Notes: generated by a model from the sequence alone, not told the origin. A stretch of DNA of 64,000 nucleotides from Exiguobacterium acetylicum DSM 20416 (GCF_000702605.1 NZ_JNIR01000001.1:3056001-3120000), one strand, 5' to 3'. Counted from the first letter of the stretch, positions 17,965 through 26,608 are shown. Translations and numbers: made by a program.

Positions 17965-20322
17965 ATGAAGACATGGGTAGCACTGGCGGTCGGGACCGGT
18001 TTATTGCTGAGTGGTCAAACGGTCGACGCAAAGGCAGACAAAAAAGAAACGAAGTGGAAGCTCGTCTGGTCGGATGAGTTTCAGGCAAACCAACTCGACC
18101 GGACGAAATGGACGTATGATACGGGGAACTGGATTAAGGATGCGAACGGCCAACCCGTCTCACCGGGTTGGGGCAACAACGAAAAACAATACTATACGAC
18201 GAAGCAGGACAACTCGTTTATTCGCAACGGGAAACTCGTCATCAAAGCGAAGCAGGAAAAGACGACGGATGATCTCGGTACATACGATTACACGTCAGCG
18301 AAGCTAAAGACGAAAGGATTGTTCAGTAAGACGTACGGTCGTTATGAAATCAAAGCGAAGCTCCCGACCGGAAAAGGGCTTTGGCCGGCGTTCTGGATGT
18401 TACCGGAGCAAGATAAGTATGGCGCTTGGGCAGCGTCCGGTGAGATTGATGTGATGGAAGGTTGGGGCAGTCAGCCGGACAAGGTTGCCGGAACGATTCA
18501 CTACGGAGAAAATTGGCCGAACAATAAATATACGGGGAAAGACTATCACTTCCCAGACGGACAACGCATCGACCAATGGCATACGTACGCGGTCGAGTGG
18601 GAGCCGGGTGAGCTCCGCTGGTACGTCGACGGCAATCTCTATCAAACACAAAACGATTGGTACAGCAAAGGTTTGAACGCGGCGACGAACTATAGTTATC
18701 CGGCACCGTTCGACCAAAACTTCTATCTCGTCATGAACCTCGCCGTCGGCGGTTGGTTCGATGGAGAAGTCGATGCAACGACGAAGTTCCCAGCCGAGAT
18801 GGAAGTCGACTACGTCCGTGTCTATGACTTAAAAAATCGAGCGTACCGCGAACCGGTCGAACCGACCTACGAAAACGTGACGTTACCGGACGGAGCCAAA
18901 CAGCCGATCGAAGGGAATCTCGTCTACGACACGACATATGAACAACCGGTCACGATGATCACCGGGAATCAGTCGTTTGATCCGCTGTACTGGAACTACG
19001 TCACGCTCCCAGACTTCGGTGGGAAAGGAAGCCTTGCGATCATTGAAAAAGAAGGGCAACGGATGGCAGACGTCACGATTGATCAGCCTGGTTCACAGAC
19101 GTATTCTCACCAACTGATTCAAAACGTATCCCTTGCGCAAGGTGGACGTTACCAAGTCAGCTTTGACGCGAGCAGCACAGCAGACCGGAAGATGATGGTC
19201 AAAGTCGGCGGTGGAGCAGAGCGTGGCTACACGAAATATTCGAATGAACAGTCGATTGCACTGACACCGAGCGTCAAACGGCATACGTTCACGTTTGATA
19301 TGGCAGCAGAGACGGACCTCGCAGCGCGTCTGGAGTTCAACCTCGGACTTGAGAAAGCCAACGTTCAGATCGGGAACGTCCGTGTCGAGCAGATTCCACG
19401 CGGTGTCATCGATGAAGATGCAACAAAACCGGCACTCCCGGACGGGAACCTCGTCTATAACGGGACGTTCGATCAAGGGGCGATGGATCGTTTGACGTAT
19501 TGGCACTTCAACGGTAGCAAGCAGACGACAGGGTCTGTTGATCCCGAGTCACGTGATTTCCGTTATGAAGGGCATGGTCAAAAAACGACGGTGCACTTAA
19601 CACAAAAGGGACTTCAACTGGAAGCTGGGCATGCGTATCAGCTTCGATTCACGGCAGGTGCGAAAAAAGCGAAATCACTTCAGGTGAAAATCACTGGGGC
19701 ACAAGAGCAATTGAAACAGACGACTGTACCGTTGACGAAACAAGCAACGACTGTCGACATTCCGTTCACAGCTACACAAACGGCAGACGACAATCAGCTT
19801 GTGTTTGACTTCAGTGGACAAGCCGGAAAAATCTCGCTCGATGATGTGGAGTTGATCGATGTCACACCAGTTCCGGTCGATCCGTCACCACTGAAGAACG
19901 GTTCGTTTGCGAACGGATTGACGTCGTGGTCGTCATACGTCCACTATGATGCACAAGCCGCTATCGAAGCTGTCAATGAAGCCGCACGCATCCAAATCGG
20001 AGCGGAAGGACAAGAACCATGGAGTGTCTTGCTCGAGCAAGGAAACTTGTCACTCGCAAAAGGTAAAACATATGAGTTGAGCTTCACAGCATCGTCGACT
20101 GTACCGCGTCCGATCGAAGTAACGATCGAAAATGCTTCGTATACGCGTTACTTCAGTCAAGTCGAGCCGATTACGACAACACCGAAAACGTATAGCTACA
20201 CCTTTACGATGGGACAAGCCGATACAGGGGCGTTGAAATTCTTGATGGGACGTGCGGAAGGTTCACCGTTCGCCGCGCATGACGTGACGATTGATGATGT
20301 GAATCTCAAAGTGAAGGAATGA
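17965..20322 (+). CDS. Secreted GH16 laminarinase with three C-terminal CBM-like repeats
   Basis: A 785-residue exported endo-beta-1,3(1,3-1,4)-glucanase. A signal peptide (residues 1-24, cleavage around VDAKA) precedes the GH16 domain (about 33-285) with catalytic Glu160-Ile-Asp162-Val-Met-Glu165 in GEIDVMEG. Three repeated beta-rich modules follow, roughly 312-475, 492-632 and 643-785, each opening with an N-LVYN/L-KNGSF-like strand and ending in a DDV-L motif, typical of CenC/CBM4_9-like carbohydrate-binding domains. It would hydrolyse laminarin outside the cell, feeding the ABC importer and GH1 enzyme encoded upstream. The ribosome site is AGAGGAGG. Confidence 0.92.
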   Translation: MKTWVALAVGTGLLLSGQTVDAKADKKETKWKLVWSDEFQANQLDRTKWTYDTGNWIKDANGQPVSPGWGNNEKQYYTTKQDNSFIRNGKLVIKAKQEKTTDDLGTYDYTSAKLKTKGLFSKTYGRYEIKAKLPTGKGLWPAFWMLPEQDKYGAWAASGEIDVMEGWGSQPDKVAGTIHYGENWPNNKYTGKDYHFPDGQRIDQWHTYAVEWEPGELRWYVDGNLYQTQNDWYSKGLNAATNYSYPAPFDQNFYLVMNLAVGGWFDGEVDATTKFPAEMEVDYVRVYDLKNRAYREPVEPTYENVTLPDGAKQPIEGNLVYDTTYEQPVTMITGNQSFDPLYWNYVTLPDFGGKGSLAIIEKEGQRMADVTIDQPGSQTYSHQLIQNVSLAQGGRYQVSFDASSTADRKMMVKVGGGAERGYTKYSNEQSIALTPSVKRHTFTFDMAAETDLAARLEFNLGLEKANVQIGNVRVEQIPRGVIDEDATKPALPDGNLVYNGTFDQGAMDRLTYWHFNGSKQTTGSVDPESRDFRYEGHGQKTTVHLTQKGLQLEAGHAYQLRFTAGAKKAKSLQVKITGAQEQLKQTTVPLTKQATTVDIPFTATQTADDNQLVFDFSGQAGKISLDDVELIDVTPVPVDPSPLKNGSFANGLTSWSSYVHYDAQAAIEAVNEAARIQIGAEGQEPWSVLLEQGNLSLAKGKTYELSFTASSTVPRPIEVTIENASYTRYFSQVEPITTTPKTYSYTFTMGQADTGALKFLMGRAEGSPFAAHDVTIDDVNLKVKE

Positions 20323-20326
20323 CCAG

Positions 20327-20358
20327 AACAAGGTAATGGACGCGTCCATTACCTTGTT
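20327..20358. terminator. Terminator after the laminarinase gene
   Basis: A perfect 32-base palindrome (arms 20327-20342 and 20343-20358) that would fold with a tight central loop; T-rich sequence follows. Confidence 0.8.
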
Positions 20359-20399
20359 GTTGTGTAAAACAAACGAACGGAAAAAGATGAACTATTTTG

Positions 20400-20429
20400 T
20401 ATGATGGAAAAGGAATAAAACCCATCATA
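20400..20429. repeat. Inverted repeat upstream of the 157-residue membrane protein
   Basis: TATGATGG (20400-20407) and CCATCATA (20422-20429) are separated by 14 bases in an otherwise gene-free stretch 54 bases before the start codon. It could be an operator; no regulator can be named. Confidence 0.35.
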
Positions 20430-20482
20430 TGGAATATAAATCATAGAAGTGACATCTATTCGTTTTCAGAGGAGGAAACGTC

Positions 20483-20956
20483 ATGCGTCAGAGGTACATA
20501 CCGTATCGGCTCATCTTCATCGTAGGCTTACTTGGTATGGTTGGAATCAACGGTTGGTCTGCTCTGCTCCACCCAGACGGCACGATCAACGGGTGGCAAA
20601 GTATCGCTTCCGTCGTCTGGCTTGTCGGTCTAGTTGGATCGCTGTTTTATATTAATGAAGATAAGGCATTTCGACTTATTGTCTGGTATATCCGGATTGG
20701 TCTCGTTGCAGCATTATTCATTTACGGCGTTTCGTTACTCGAAGGTGCATTTTCTGAGACGATTTGGTTTGATGGACTGGCAAGTGTTCAGTTCGTGTTT
20801 TATTTCGTCTTCGTCGTTCCATTGTTTGGACTAAATGCTTGGACGGATGTCCTGTTTGGTAAGTTTTCGTTATACATGAGTGTCCTGTACGGCATTGCAT
20901 TGATTACACTTCAAGTAAAAGTCTGGAATGATACATCACGGCATTTAGATTATTGA
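20483..20956 (+). CDS. Small polytopic membrane protein, unknown
   Basis: A 157-residue very hydrophobic protein with four to five predicted transmembrane segments (about 9-28, 40-58, 67-85, 97-118, 130-148) starting at an ATG with AGGAGGAAA upstream. I do not recognise a family and no conserved charged motif stands out. It is followed 18 bases later by a second tiny membrane-protein gene and then a terminator, so these two form a small operon. The function is unknown; an envelope role is all that the sequence suggests. Confidence 0.8.
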   Translation: MRQRYIPYRLIFIVGLLGMVGINGWSALLHPDGTINGWQSIASVVWLVGLVGSLFYINEDKAFRLIVWYIRIGLVAALFIYGVSLLEGAFSETIWFDGLASVQFVFYFVFVVPLFGLNAWTDVLFGKFSLYMSVLYGIALITLQVKVWNDTSRHLDY

Positions 20957-20974
20957 GTTGAAAAGGTGAGTTGC

Positions 20975-21136
20975 ATGTTGAGTCCTGTGAATGAGCGCGA
21001 AGAACGAACAGGGAAACGCGAACGCCGAAAACAGCGGAAAGTCGACGTTGGATGTGTCACGATCATTGGCATTCCATTACTTTTCATCGTTACGTTTCTA
21101 TTGGTCATCCTCATTTTAATGAAATCTGCTCCATGA
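20975..21136 (+). CDS. 53-residue basic single-span membrane protein
   Basis: A short gene with a good ribosome site (AAAGGTGA at 20963-20970). The product has a highly charged N-terminus (NEREERTGKRERRKQRK) followed by one hydrophobic helix (about residues 28-48) and a four-residue tail. The positive-inside rule places the N-terminus in the cytoplasm. Its stop codon abuts a terminator, which supports it being the real end of the transcript. Function unknown. Confidence 0.7.
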   Translation: MLSPVNEREERTGKRERRKQRKVDVGCVTIIGIPLLFIVTFLLVILILMKSAP

Positions 21137-21164
21137 AAAGGTGACCTTGTGTCACCTTTTTTTA
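21136..21164 (+). terminator. Rho-independent terminator
   Basis: AAAAGGTGAC / GTCACCTTTT form a ten-bp stem with a five-base loop and a run of seven T's. Confidence 0.9.
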
Positions 21165-21171
21165 TTGTGTC

Positions 21172-21197
21172 GTCAACTTTTTTCTCGACTCGCCCGT
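21172..21197 (+). promoter_or_regulatory. Possible ECF-sigma autoregulatory promoter
   Basis: GTCAAC (21172-21177), 16 bases, then CGTC (21194-21197). The AAC core and CGTC with N16 match B. subtilis SigV/SigM-type promoters, although the first half of the -35 box is off consensus. Confidence 0.45.
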
Positions 21198-21245
21198 CTT
21201 AATGATGTATACACAGAACGATATCGAAAAAAGGAGCCGCGGCCT

Positions 21246-21767
21246 ATGACCTCTCGCCAAATCAGAAAACGGGAAAAAGCATTCGTCCGTTTTTTGAAGC
21301 AATATAAACCGAACTTATACTGGTTAGCCTACAGTTATATGAAAAATGAACAGGATAGTTTGGATGTCATCCAAGACAGCATCCAAAAAGCGTTACAATC
21401 ACTCGACCGACTTGAAGATGATGAACGGATGAAAGCCTGGTTCTATCAGATTTTGACACGAACAGCGATTGATGCGATTCGGAAGCGGCAGCATAGCGTC
21501 AGTTACGATACGGATCGATTGATTGAACTCGTCGCAACAAAAGAAGATACATATCCGGATTCCGATTTGCGACAAGCACTAGAAGAGTTACCGGTCATGT
21601 ACCGGGAAGTCGTCATCTTGCACTATTTCGAGGATTTGATCTTAAAAGACGTCGCGACAATTTTAGAGCTGAATTTAAGTACGACCAAGTCCCGACTTTA
21701 TAAAGGACTGACATTACTGAAAATGAAATTGAATGGAGATGATCTAGATGTCGAACAAACTCGATGA
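21246..21767 (+). CDS. sigV: ECF RNA polymerase sigma factor, SigV-like
   Basis: A 173-residue group-IV sigma factor. Region 2 (NLYWLAYSYMKNEQDSLDVIQDSIQKAL) binds the -10 element and core polymerase; region 4 (ALEELPVMYREVVILHYFEDLILKDVATILELNLSTTKSRLYKGL) binds the -35. The ATG at 21246 has AAGGAG nine bases upstream; upstream in-frame starts would run into the previous terminator. Its end overlaps the following anti-sigma gene by 20 bases. That partner is RsiV-like, which is why SigV, the lysozyme/envelope-stress sigma of B. subtilis, is proposed; the exact stimulus here is inferred. Confidence 0.88.
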   Translation: MTSRQIRKREKAFVRFLKQYKPNLYWLAYSYMKNEQDSLDVIQDSIQKALQSLDRLEDDERMKAWFYQILTRTAIDAIRKRQHSVSYDTDRLIELVATKEDTYPDSDLRQALEELPVMYREVVILHYFEDLILKDVATILELNLSTTKSRLYKGLTLLKMKLNGDDLDVEQTR

Positions 21768-22602
21768 TCTGAAACAGGCTTACCAACAACCACCGGTCCC
21801 AAAAGAACTCGAAGCGATGATTGCTCAAGTCGAGCACCGGATTCGTCCCTCACGGACGAAACGATCCGTTTTGATTACAGCGGCCGCGATCATATTATTC
21901 GTTGGTGGATTAAATAGCAATACATCATTTGCAGACGCAATGGCGAAGGTGCCGGTCCTCGGTCAACTGACCGAGATCGTAACGATCGACTGGAAAGAGA
22001 CGAAGACACAACAGTCGGCTGATATCGAAGCGCCTCAAGTGACGTTACCGGATAAGGCACTCGAGCAACAACTGAACGAAAAGTATATCGCGGAAGGACA
22101 AGCGCTCTATGAAAAGTTCAAACAGGAGACGAACGGACAGGAAGGGGCATTTGCCGTCGATAGCCGTTATGACGTTAAGACGGATACGGACGATTTGTTG
22201 TCGATCGGGCGAACCGTCACCGAGACACGGGCAAGTGCAGCGGAAAGCGTCCAGTACGATACGGTTGATAAGAAACAACAGCTCATCCTGACGTTACCGT
22301 CCTTGTTCAAGGATGACGGATACATCACGACAATCAGTGATTATCTAAAAGAAGAGATGCGTCGCCAAATGAAGGCAGATGAAGGAAAGGTTTACTTCGT
22401 CGAAGGAACACCAGATGTATCGAAGGACGAGCAGTTCAAACAGATTTCAGCGAAGCAAAACTTCTATATTACGGCAGACCACAAATTAGTCCTGTCGTTT
22501 GATGAGTACAGTATCGCTCCAGGATATATGGGCATCGTCGAGTTTAAGATTCCGACGTCAATCTTAAAAGACGACCTCGTCAGTTCGACCTATATTCGTT
22601 GA
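21748..22602 (+). CDS. rsiV: RsiV-like membrane-bound anti-sigma factor
   Basis: A 284-residue single-pass protein: cytoplasmic N-terminus (1-39), one transmembrane helix (about 40-58, SVLITAAAIILFVGGL), then an extracellular region whose end (FYITADHKLVLSFDEYSIAPGYMGIVEFKIP) is typical of DUF3298, the lysozyme-sensing domain of RsiV. It would hold the co-encoded ECF sigma at the membrane until proteolysis releases it. The genes overlap, ensuring balanced synthesis. The length is the usual one for RsiV. Confidence 0.85.
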   Translation: MSNKLDDLKQAYQQPPVPKELEAMIAQVEHRIRPSRTKRSVLITAAAIILFVGGLNSNTSFADAMAKVPVLGQLTEIVTIDWKETKTQQSADIEAPQVTLPDKALEQQLNEKYIAEGQALYEKFKQETNGQEGAFAVDSRYDVKTDTDDLLSIGRTVTETRASAAESVQYDTVDKKQQLILTLPSLFKDDGYITTISDYLKEEMRRQMKADEGKVYFVEGTPDVSKDEQFKQISAKQNFYITADHKLVLSFDEYSIAPGYMGIVEFKIPTSILKDDLVSSTYIR

Positions 22603-22716
22603 TCGTCCGATTTTAAAAAACATTGACGTAAAAATGAAAAAAGGAAACAATTTCTAAAAATGACCTCTTATAATCAAAAGACGAATCGTTGTTTTTTGAA
22701 AGAAGGAGGAGTCCCT

Positions 22717-23013
22717 ATGAAAAAATGGAGTCGGCTCGTACTAGCGGGTGTCGTCAGTCTCGCCTTGATCCATGTTCCAGCAGCCAGTGAAGCGGCAACG
22801 AAAGCAAAAGCCTTTAAGAACTGTACGGAAATGCAGAAGACGTACAAAGGCGGCGTCGCGAAAAAAGCGGGTCTAAAAAATCGGACAGGGTATGACAAGA
22901 ACGGAAAACCGATCTACAAAGCAACAAAGTACAAAGCATACGTGAGCCTTGCGACGTATAACTTAAACACGAAGAGCGACCGGGATAAAGACGGTATCGC
23001 GTGTGAACGTTAA
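22717..23013 (+). CDS. Secreted Excalibur calcium-binding domain protein
   Basis: A 98-residue exported protein: signal peptide (about 1-27, ending ASEAA) and a short body ending in the Excalibur motif DRDKDGIACER, a calcium-binding-like loop bracketed by a cysteine pair (Cys in KNCTEM and GIACE). The start is the ATG at 22717 with AAGGAGGA just upstream. Excalibur domains often accompany extracellular nucleases or surface proteins; here the domain is almost alone. A very strong terminator follows. Its position after SigV/RsiV suggests, but does not show, shared envelope-stress control. Confidence 0.85.
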   Translation: MKKWSRLVLAGVVSLALIHVPAASEAATKAKAFKNCTEMQKTYKGGVAKKAGLKNRTGYDKNGKPIYKATKYKAYVSLATYNLNTKSDRDKDGIACER

Positions 23014-23053
23014 AAAATAACCTGACGTTGCACGTCAGGTTATTTTTTAACGT
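23007..23053. terminator. Strong terminator after the Excalibur gene
   Basis: A perfect 21-bp stem (23007-23027 / 23033-23053) with a five-base loop; each arm contains A6/T6, so it works in both directions. Confidence 0.92.
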
Positions 23054-23170
23054 TGTTAACTTAAAGTTAGCTAAAAAAAAATTATGATGAAGTATTTTGG
23101 AATATTTTATAAGAAAATTCAAATTAGCTCTTACTGTTACAATTTATTAAGAGCAGAGTGGAGCGAATTC

Positions 23171-23611
23171 ATGACTCAAAAAAGAAAATCTCGAATTGCT
23201 GTGCTTTCATACATCGTTGTATTTTTATTTATGATATTGATTTATCAAATAATTAAATGGATATCTGATTATAAGATTGACTATTTTGAATTTATAGCAT
23301 TTCAATGTCTAACGTTTTATGTCCTTAGTTTATTTTCGAGACTAGATGGATATCTATATATCCCAAAATATACATCAATAGTCGTTTCTATAGATGGTTT
23401 TGTAGAGCAGTACAGTAAAGTTTTATCGTTTTTAGGTCTACTTTTTGCAACTAGCTTGTTAAGTATATATTTTGAAATTACGTATCGCAACATACTAACA
23501 TTTTTACTAGTATTATTAATTGCTGTATTTATAACTGTAATATTTTATTCTTGGAATGCAGTTACACGTCGATTTATTGATAATAGAAAAAAATCTATAT
23601 CATATTTTTGA
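23171..23611 (+). CDS. AT-rich membrane protein, first of a two-gene islet, unknown
   Basis: A 146-residue protein with four predicted transmembrane segments (about 11-30, 40-57, 85-103, 110-128) and a basic C-terminus (RRFIDNRKKS). The ATG at 23171 follows GTGGAGCG; an upstream ATG at 23084 has no ribosome site and would run through the preceding intergenic sequence. It overlaps the next gene by four bases (TTGA), so the two are translated together. Base composition is far more AT-rich than the flanking backbone genes, pointing to acquisition. I do not recognise a family; a membrane partner, immunity or effector role is conceivable only by analogy. Confidence 0.75.
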   Translation: MTQKRKSRIAVLSYIVVFLFMILIYQIIKWISDYKIDYFEFIAFQCLTFYVLSLFSRLDGYLYIPKYTSIVVSIDGFVEQYSKVLSFLGLLFATSLLSIYFEITYRNILTFLLVLLIAVFITVIFYSWNAVTRRFIDNRKKSISYF

Positions 23612-24921
23612 CAAGTTACATAATTTTTATTTTTGATAATATTTTCAATAGTAAAGAAAAAGAGATTCTTGTAATAATTCTTGTTCTTGTTTCAATTATA
23701 CTTCCTTCGTTCTATATTGTTCGTGATGTAGTGTATATGCTTTTAGATGAAAAATCGAAAATAAAAAATTTAATTGGTGGATTATTTTTTAGCGAGTTTT
23801 TAGCTGCTGATCAATCCAAAAAAAATGCTGAGAATTTAGTGATTATTAATTCAATATTTATTAAGTCTTCAAGAAATGCTACAGATATATTAGACTTTTT
23901 CTCAAAAAATTTGAATTTAGCATTTATAAAACCAGATAAATATAGAGAATCTTTCAAAAGTGTAAATTCCCTTGATTTAAAGTTAAATGAGGATTTTAAA
24001 ATCTTTATCGATAACGCAAATAAAGAAGTAAAAGAATCAAATTTAATATCAGATTTAAAATTTTTAAAGGACCAATATATAAATAACAAAAGAAGTTACA
24101 CGGAAAAAATAATGGACGCTAGAACTGAAAATATAAAGACGAGAAACTATAATAACTTAATTATCAGTATTGTGATTTTTTTGATAGTTTTTCTGTTTAT
24201 TTATTTAGTGAATACATCTCTATTAGATAGTCTTATTCTCAAATTTTTAATTTGGATGATATTTATAAGAATGGTATTAAGAACATTTGAAATCGGAAAA
24301 GCGTTCTCTAGCGATTTAATGGGAAATGGATATAAAAATAGCTTTTTAACTACTAAAGATAGAATAATACTTGCTATTAAAAGTGTAATTGAGATCTGTT
24401 TTTTAGCCGCATCAATTTATCAATTGAATACATCTTTTCTCACCAATAACTCTATCTTTAATTGGTGTACGAATTTTTCAATACCCTGGTGGAAAACTAT
24501 AGAGTACTCTTTATCTGTTGCTATCCTAAATATATCCTTTCCTGAAGCACTAATTCCTTTATCAAATCGAAATTTTGTATGGCTTTCAACACATTTAATT
24601 CAAGTGGTATCAAGTATTATTTTGATTACTATAGCAATCAATAGTTATATTGGACGAAACAAAAACTCAGTATACTTTGATTTTATTAATGTAAAGAATA
24701 AAAAAGTTATTATTATTAAAAAAGTAAAATTTTCAACTGATAAAGAAAGAGTTATAGTAGAAATGAATTTAGTTCCATTTAAAAATAAAAGTTCTTTTAT
24801 TGATGGTCTTACATCGATTTTACGTACTAGGTTAAGAAATAATGAAATTTCGGAAGAGGATTATGATCATGTTTTAAAAATGATTAAGACTCAAGATTAT
24901 TTTCTACCTTATTATTTTTAG
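23608..24921 (+). CDS. AT-rich membrane protein, second of a two-gene islet, unknown
   Basis: A 437-residue protein starting at a TTG that overlaps the previous stop. Layout: an N-terminal membrane helix (about 20-45), a soluble charged region (50-185), then a cluster of helices (about 188-235, 255-280) and a last pair around residues 305-355 with a re-entrant-looking segment (YSLSVAILNISFPEALIPLSN) between helices, followed by a basic cytoplasmic tail with EISEEDYDHVLKMI. The last pair resembles the layout of ion-channel pore modules but has no GYG filter, so this is only a shape argument. It is AT-rich like its partner and bounded by terminators on both sides. Confidence 0.72.
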   Translation: MTSYIIFIFDNIFNSKEKEILVIILVLVSIILPSFYIVRDVVYMLLDEKSKIKNLIGGLFFSEFLAADQSKKNAENLVIINSIFIKSSRNATDILDFFSKNLNLAFIKPDKYRESFKSVNSLDLKLNEDFKIFIDNANKEVKESNLISDLKFLKDQYINNKRSYTEKIMDARTENIKTRNYNNLIISIVIFLIVFLFIYLVNTSLLDSLILKFLIWMIFIRMVLRTFEIGKAFSSDLMGNGYKNSFLTTKDRIILAIKSVIEICFLAASIYQLNTSFLTNNSIFNWCTNFSIPWWKTIEYSLSVAILNISFPEALIPLSNRNFVWLSTHLIQVVSSIILITIAINSYIGRNKNSVYFDFINVKNKKVIIIKKVKFSTDKERVIVEMNLVPFKNKSSFIDGLTSILRTRLRNNEISEEDYDHVLKMIKTQDYFLPYYF

Positions 24922-25025
24922 ATTATAATCACACTTTATTTTAATTTAGATAATAAGGAGTCAAAAAATTATTGTTTAATAGAGCTCGTTTCTTGCATCT
25001 TTAAGCAATATACGAAATGAATTAA

Positions 25026-25066
25026 AAAATGCAATTTTTCTCGTTTATAGAGAAAAATTGCATTTT
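25026..25066. terminator. Bidirectional terminator closing the AT-rich islet
   Basis: A perfect 17-bp stem (25026-25042 / 25050-25066) with loop GTTTATA. It lies between the islet and the convergent thioredoxin-like gene. Confidence 0.9.
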
Positions 25067-25111
25067 GTCCTTTAACCAAAGAAATTGGCGCCGTAGCGTT
25101 AGGTTCTTTAC

Positions 25112-25435
25112 TTAGTTAAAGTTTTGTTTCAGGAATGCTGTAACTTCTTCTGGTGTTTTGGCATTTGCACTGTGTAAGTGGGCCAGTTTTTCATTGTTTT
25201 TGAAGACGAGCAAGCTTGGGATTCCCATGACATCATGGTTCGATGCGATTTCAGGGAACTCATCCTTGTCGATCGTATGGATTGGTAAGTGGTCGAATTG
25301 TGACTCGACGTCCGGCATGAAGTAATCCATCCGTTTGCAGTCCGGGCACCAGTCTGCTTCGAACTTGATGATGACCGGTGCATCACTTGAAATCAATTCC
25401 TTGAATGTTTCTTCACTCTTAATGAATTCTGCCAT
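25112..25435 (-). CDS. Thioredoxin-like protein (CPDC, YtpP-type)
   Basis: A 107-residue cytosolic thioredoxin-fold protein with active site WCPDC near residues 29-33 and the cis-proline segment GIPSLLVF around 71. The second catalytic-site residue pair is PD, not the GP of housekeeping thioredoxin, as in the YtpP/YusE group. The ATG has AGGAGGAG upstream on the minus strand. It is likely monocistronic and divergent from the CDF exporter. It probably reduces disulfides or persulfides; the specific client is unknown. Confidence 0.88.
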   Translation of the reverse strand: MAEFIKSEETFKELISSDAPVIIKFEADWCPDCKRMDYFMPDVESQFDHLPIHTIDKDEFPEIASNHDVMGIPSLLVFKNNEKLAHLHSANAKTPEEVTAFLKQNFN

Positions 25436-25734
25436 TGTGAGAACTCCTCCTCTTGGTGTTGTACCTTTAGTCTACCGATTCCCTTCAGAACTTGCACGAA
25501 TTATGTTCGTCAAAGAGTCTGATAAGTCAAAAAAGTTGGTTGCCCTTTAAGATAATGCTACCGATTTTCTTAAAAAGAGCCACATGACTCAATCGAATTC
25601 ATTTTGGTATAGGGAAACATTATTGCGTATTTGTTAATTACCTAGTTTTAAACAAAATGATTTCTCTAGACCCACTCGATTTCCGACTGGTACGATGAGG
25701 TTTGCTAATCGCAGAGAAAGTGGGGGCGACGAGA
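25436..25734. other. Gene-free divergent intergenic region
   Basis: About 300 bases between the thioredoxin-like gene and the CDF exporter. It must hold the promoters of both. I see no convincing riboswitch, tRNA or long inverted repeat; a yybP-ykoY manganese element was looked for and not recognised. Confidence 0.5.
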
Positions 25735-26604
25735 ATGGAACAACAAAAATACGATAATCTAAAACGCGGCGAACGCGGTGCAATGATCAGTATCGCGGCC
25801 TATATCTTGTTATCATCTTTAAAATTAATCATTGGTTATACAGCAGACTCTGCCGCACTCCGGGCGGACGGTTTAAACAATGCGACTGACATCATCGCGT
25901 CGATTGCCGTCTTGATCGGCTTACGGATTTCACAACGTCCGGCAGATGACGATCACAAGTACGGACACTGGAAAAGTGAGACGATTGCCTCACTCGTAGC
26001 TTCCTTCATTATGATGGCAGTTGGTCTTCAAGTTTTGATTGATACGATTTCGACATTGTTCGAAGGCAAACAGGAATCACCGGATATTCTCGCGGCATAC
26101 GTCGGAATCGGTTCAGCTCTCGTGATGTACTTCGTCTACCGCTACAATAAGAAGTTATCCGAAGAGATTGAAAGTAAAGCCGTCATGGCAGCGGCAAAAG
26201 ATAATCTATCTGATGCGTGGGTCAGCGTTGGGACGACGATCGGGATCGTCGGTTCACAGTTCGGCATGCCATGGCTTGATGTCGTGACCGCGATCATCGT
26301 CGGCTTCTTGATCTGTAAGACAGCATGGGACATCTTCACGGAAGCGTCACACGAACTGACGGATGGCTTTGATGAGAAGAAACTGAAGATGTACGAAGAT
26401 GTCATCTTCGATCTCGAAGGTGTCAAAGGCATCAAGTCCATCAAAGGACGCAACTACGGCAACAATGAAGTCGTTGATGTCGTCATCCTCGTCAACTCCA
26501 CCTTGAACATCCATCAAGCGCACGATATTGCGACACGTGTTGAGGATACGCTGACGGAAGAATACGGAGTTTATGATATTCACGTTCACGTCGAACCCGA
26601 ATGA
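25735..26604 (+). CDS. Cation diffusion facilitator exporter, MntE-like metal site
   Basis: A 289-residue CDF transporter with six membrane helices and a C-terminal cytoplasmic metallochaperone-like domain (VKGIKSIKGRNYGNNEVVDVVILV). The transport site is Asn48-Asp52 in TM2 (LNNATD) and Asp156-Asp160 in TM5 (DNLSD). Zinc CDFs carry His/Asp here; the N-D-D-D combination is that described for the manganese exporter MntE, so Mn2+ export is the best guess. The ATG at 25735 is chosen over an upstream TTG because GGGGGCGA precedes it. It ends at a strong bidirectional terminator. Confidence 0.88.
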   Translation: MEQQKYDNLKRGERGAMISIAAYILLSSLKLIIGYTADSAALRADGLNNATDIIASIAVLIGLRISQRPADDDHKYGHWKSETIASLVASFIMMAVGLQVLIDTISTLFEGKQESPDILAAYVGIGSALVMYFVYRYNKKLSEEIESKAVMAAAKDNLSDAWVSVGTTIGIVGSQFGMPWLDVVTAIIVGFLICKTAWDIFTEASHELTDGFDEKKLKMYEDVIFDLEGVKGIKSIKGRNYGNNEVVDVVILVNSTLNIHQAHDIATRVEDTLTEEYGVYDIHVHVEPE

Positions 26605-26608
26605 ATTC

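Noticed and set aside
21141-21245. Longer N-terminus for the ECF sigma factor
   Set aside because: It would run through a terminator; the ATG at 21246 has a perfect ribosome site.
25436-25734. yybP-ykoY manganese riboswitch before the CDF exporter
   Set aside because: I could not find the conserved loop sequences or paired helices; the region is left as unannotated intergenic DNA.
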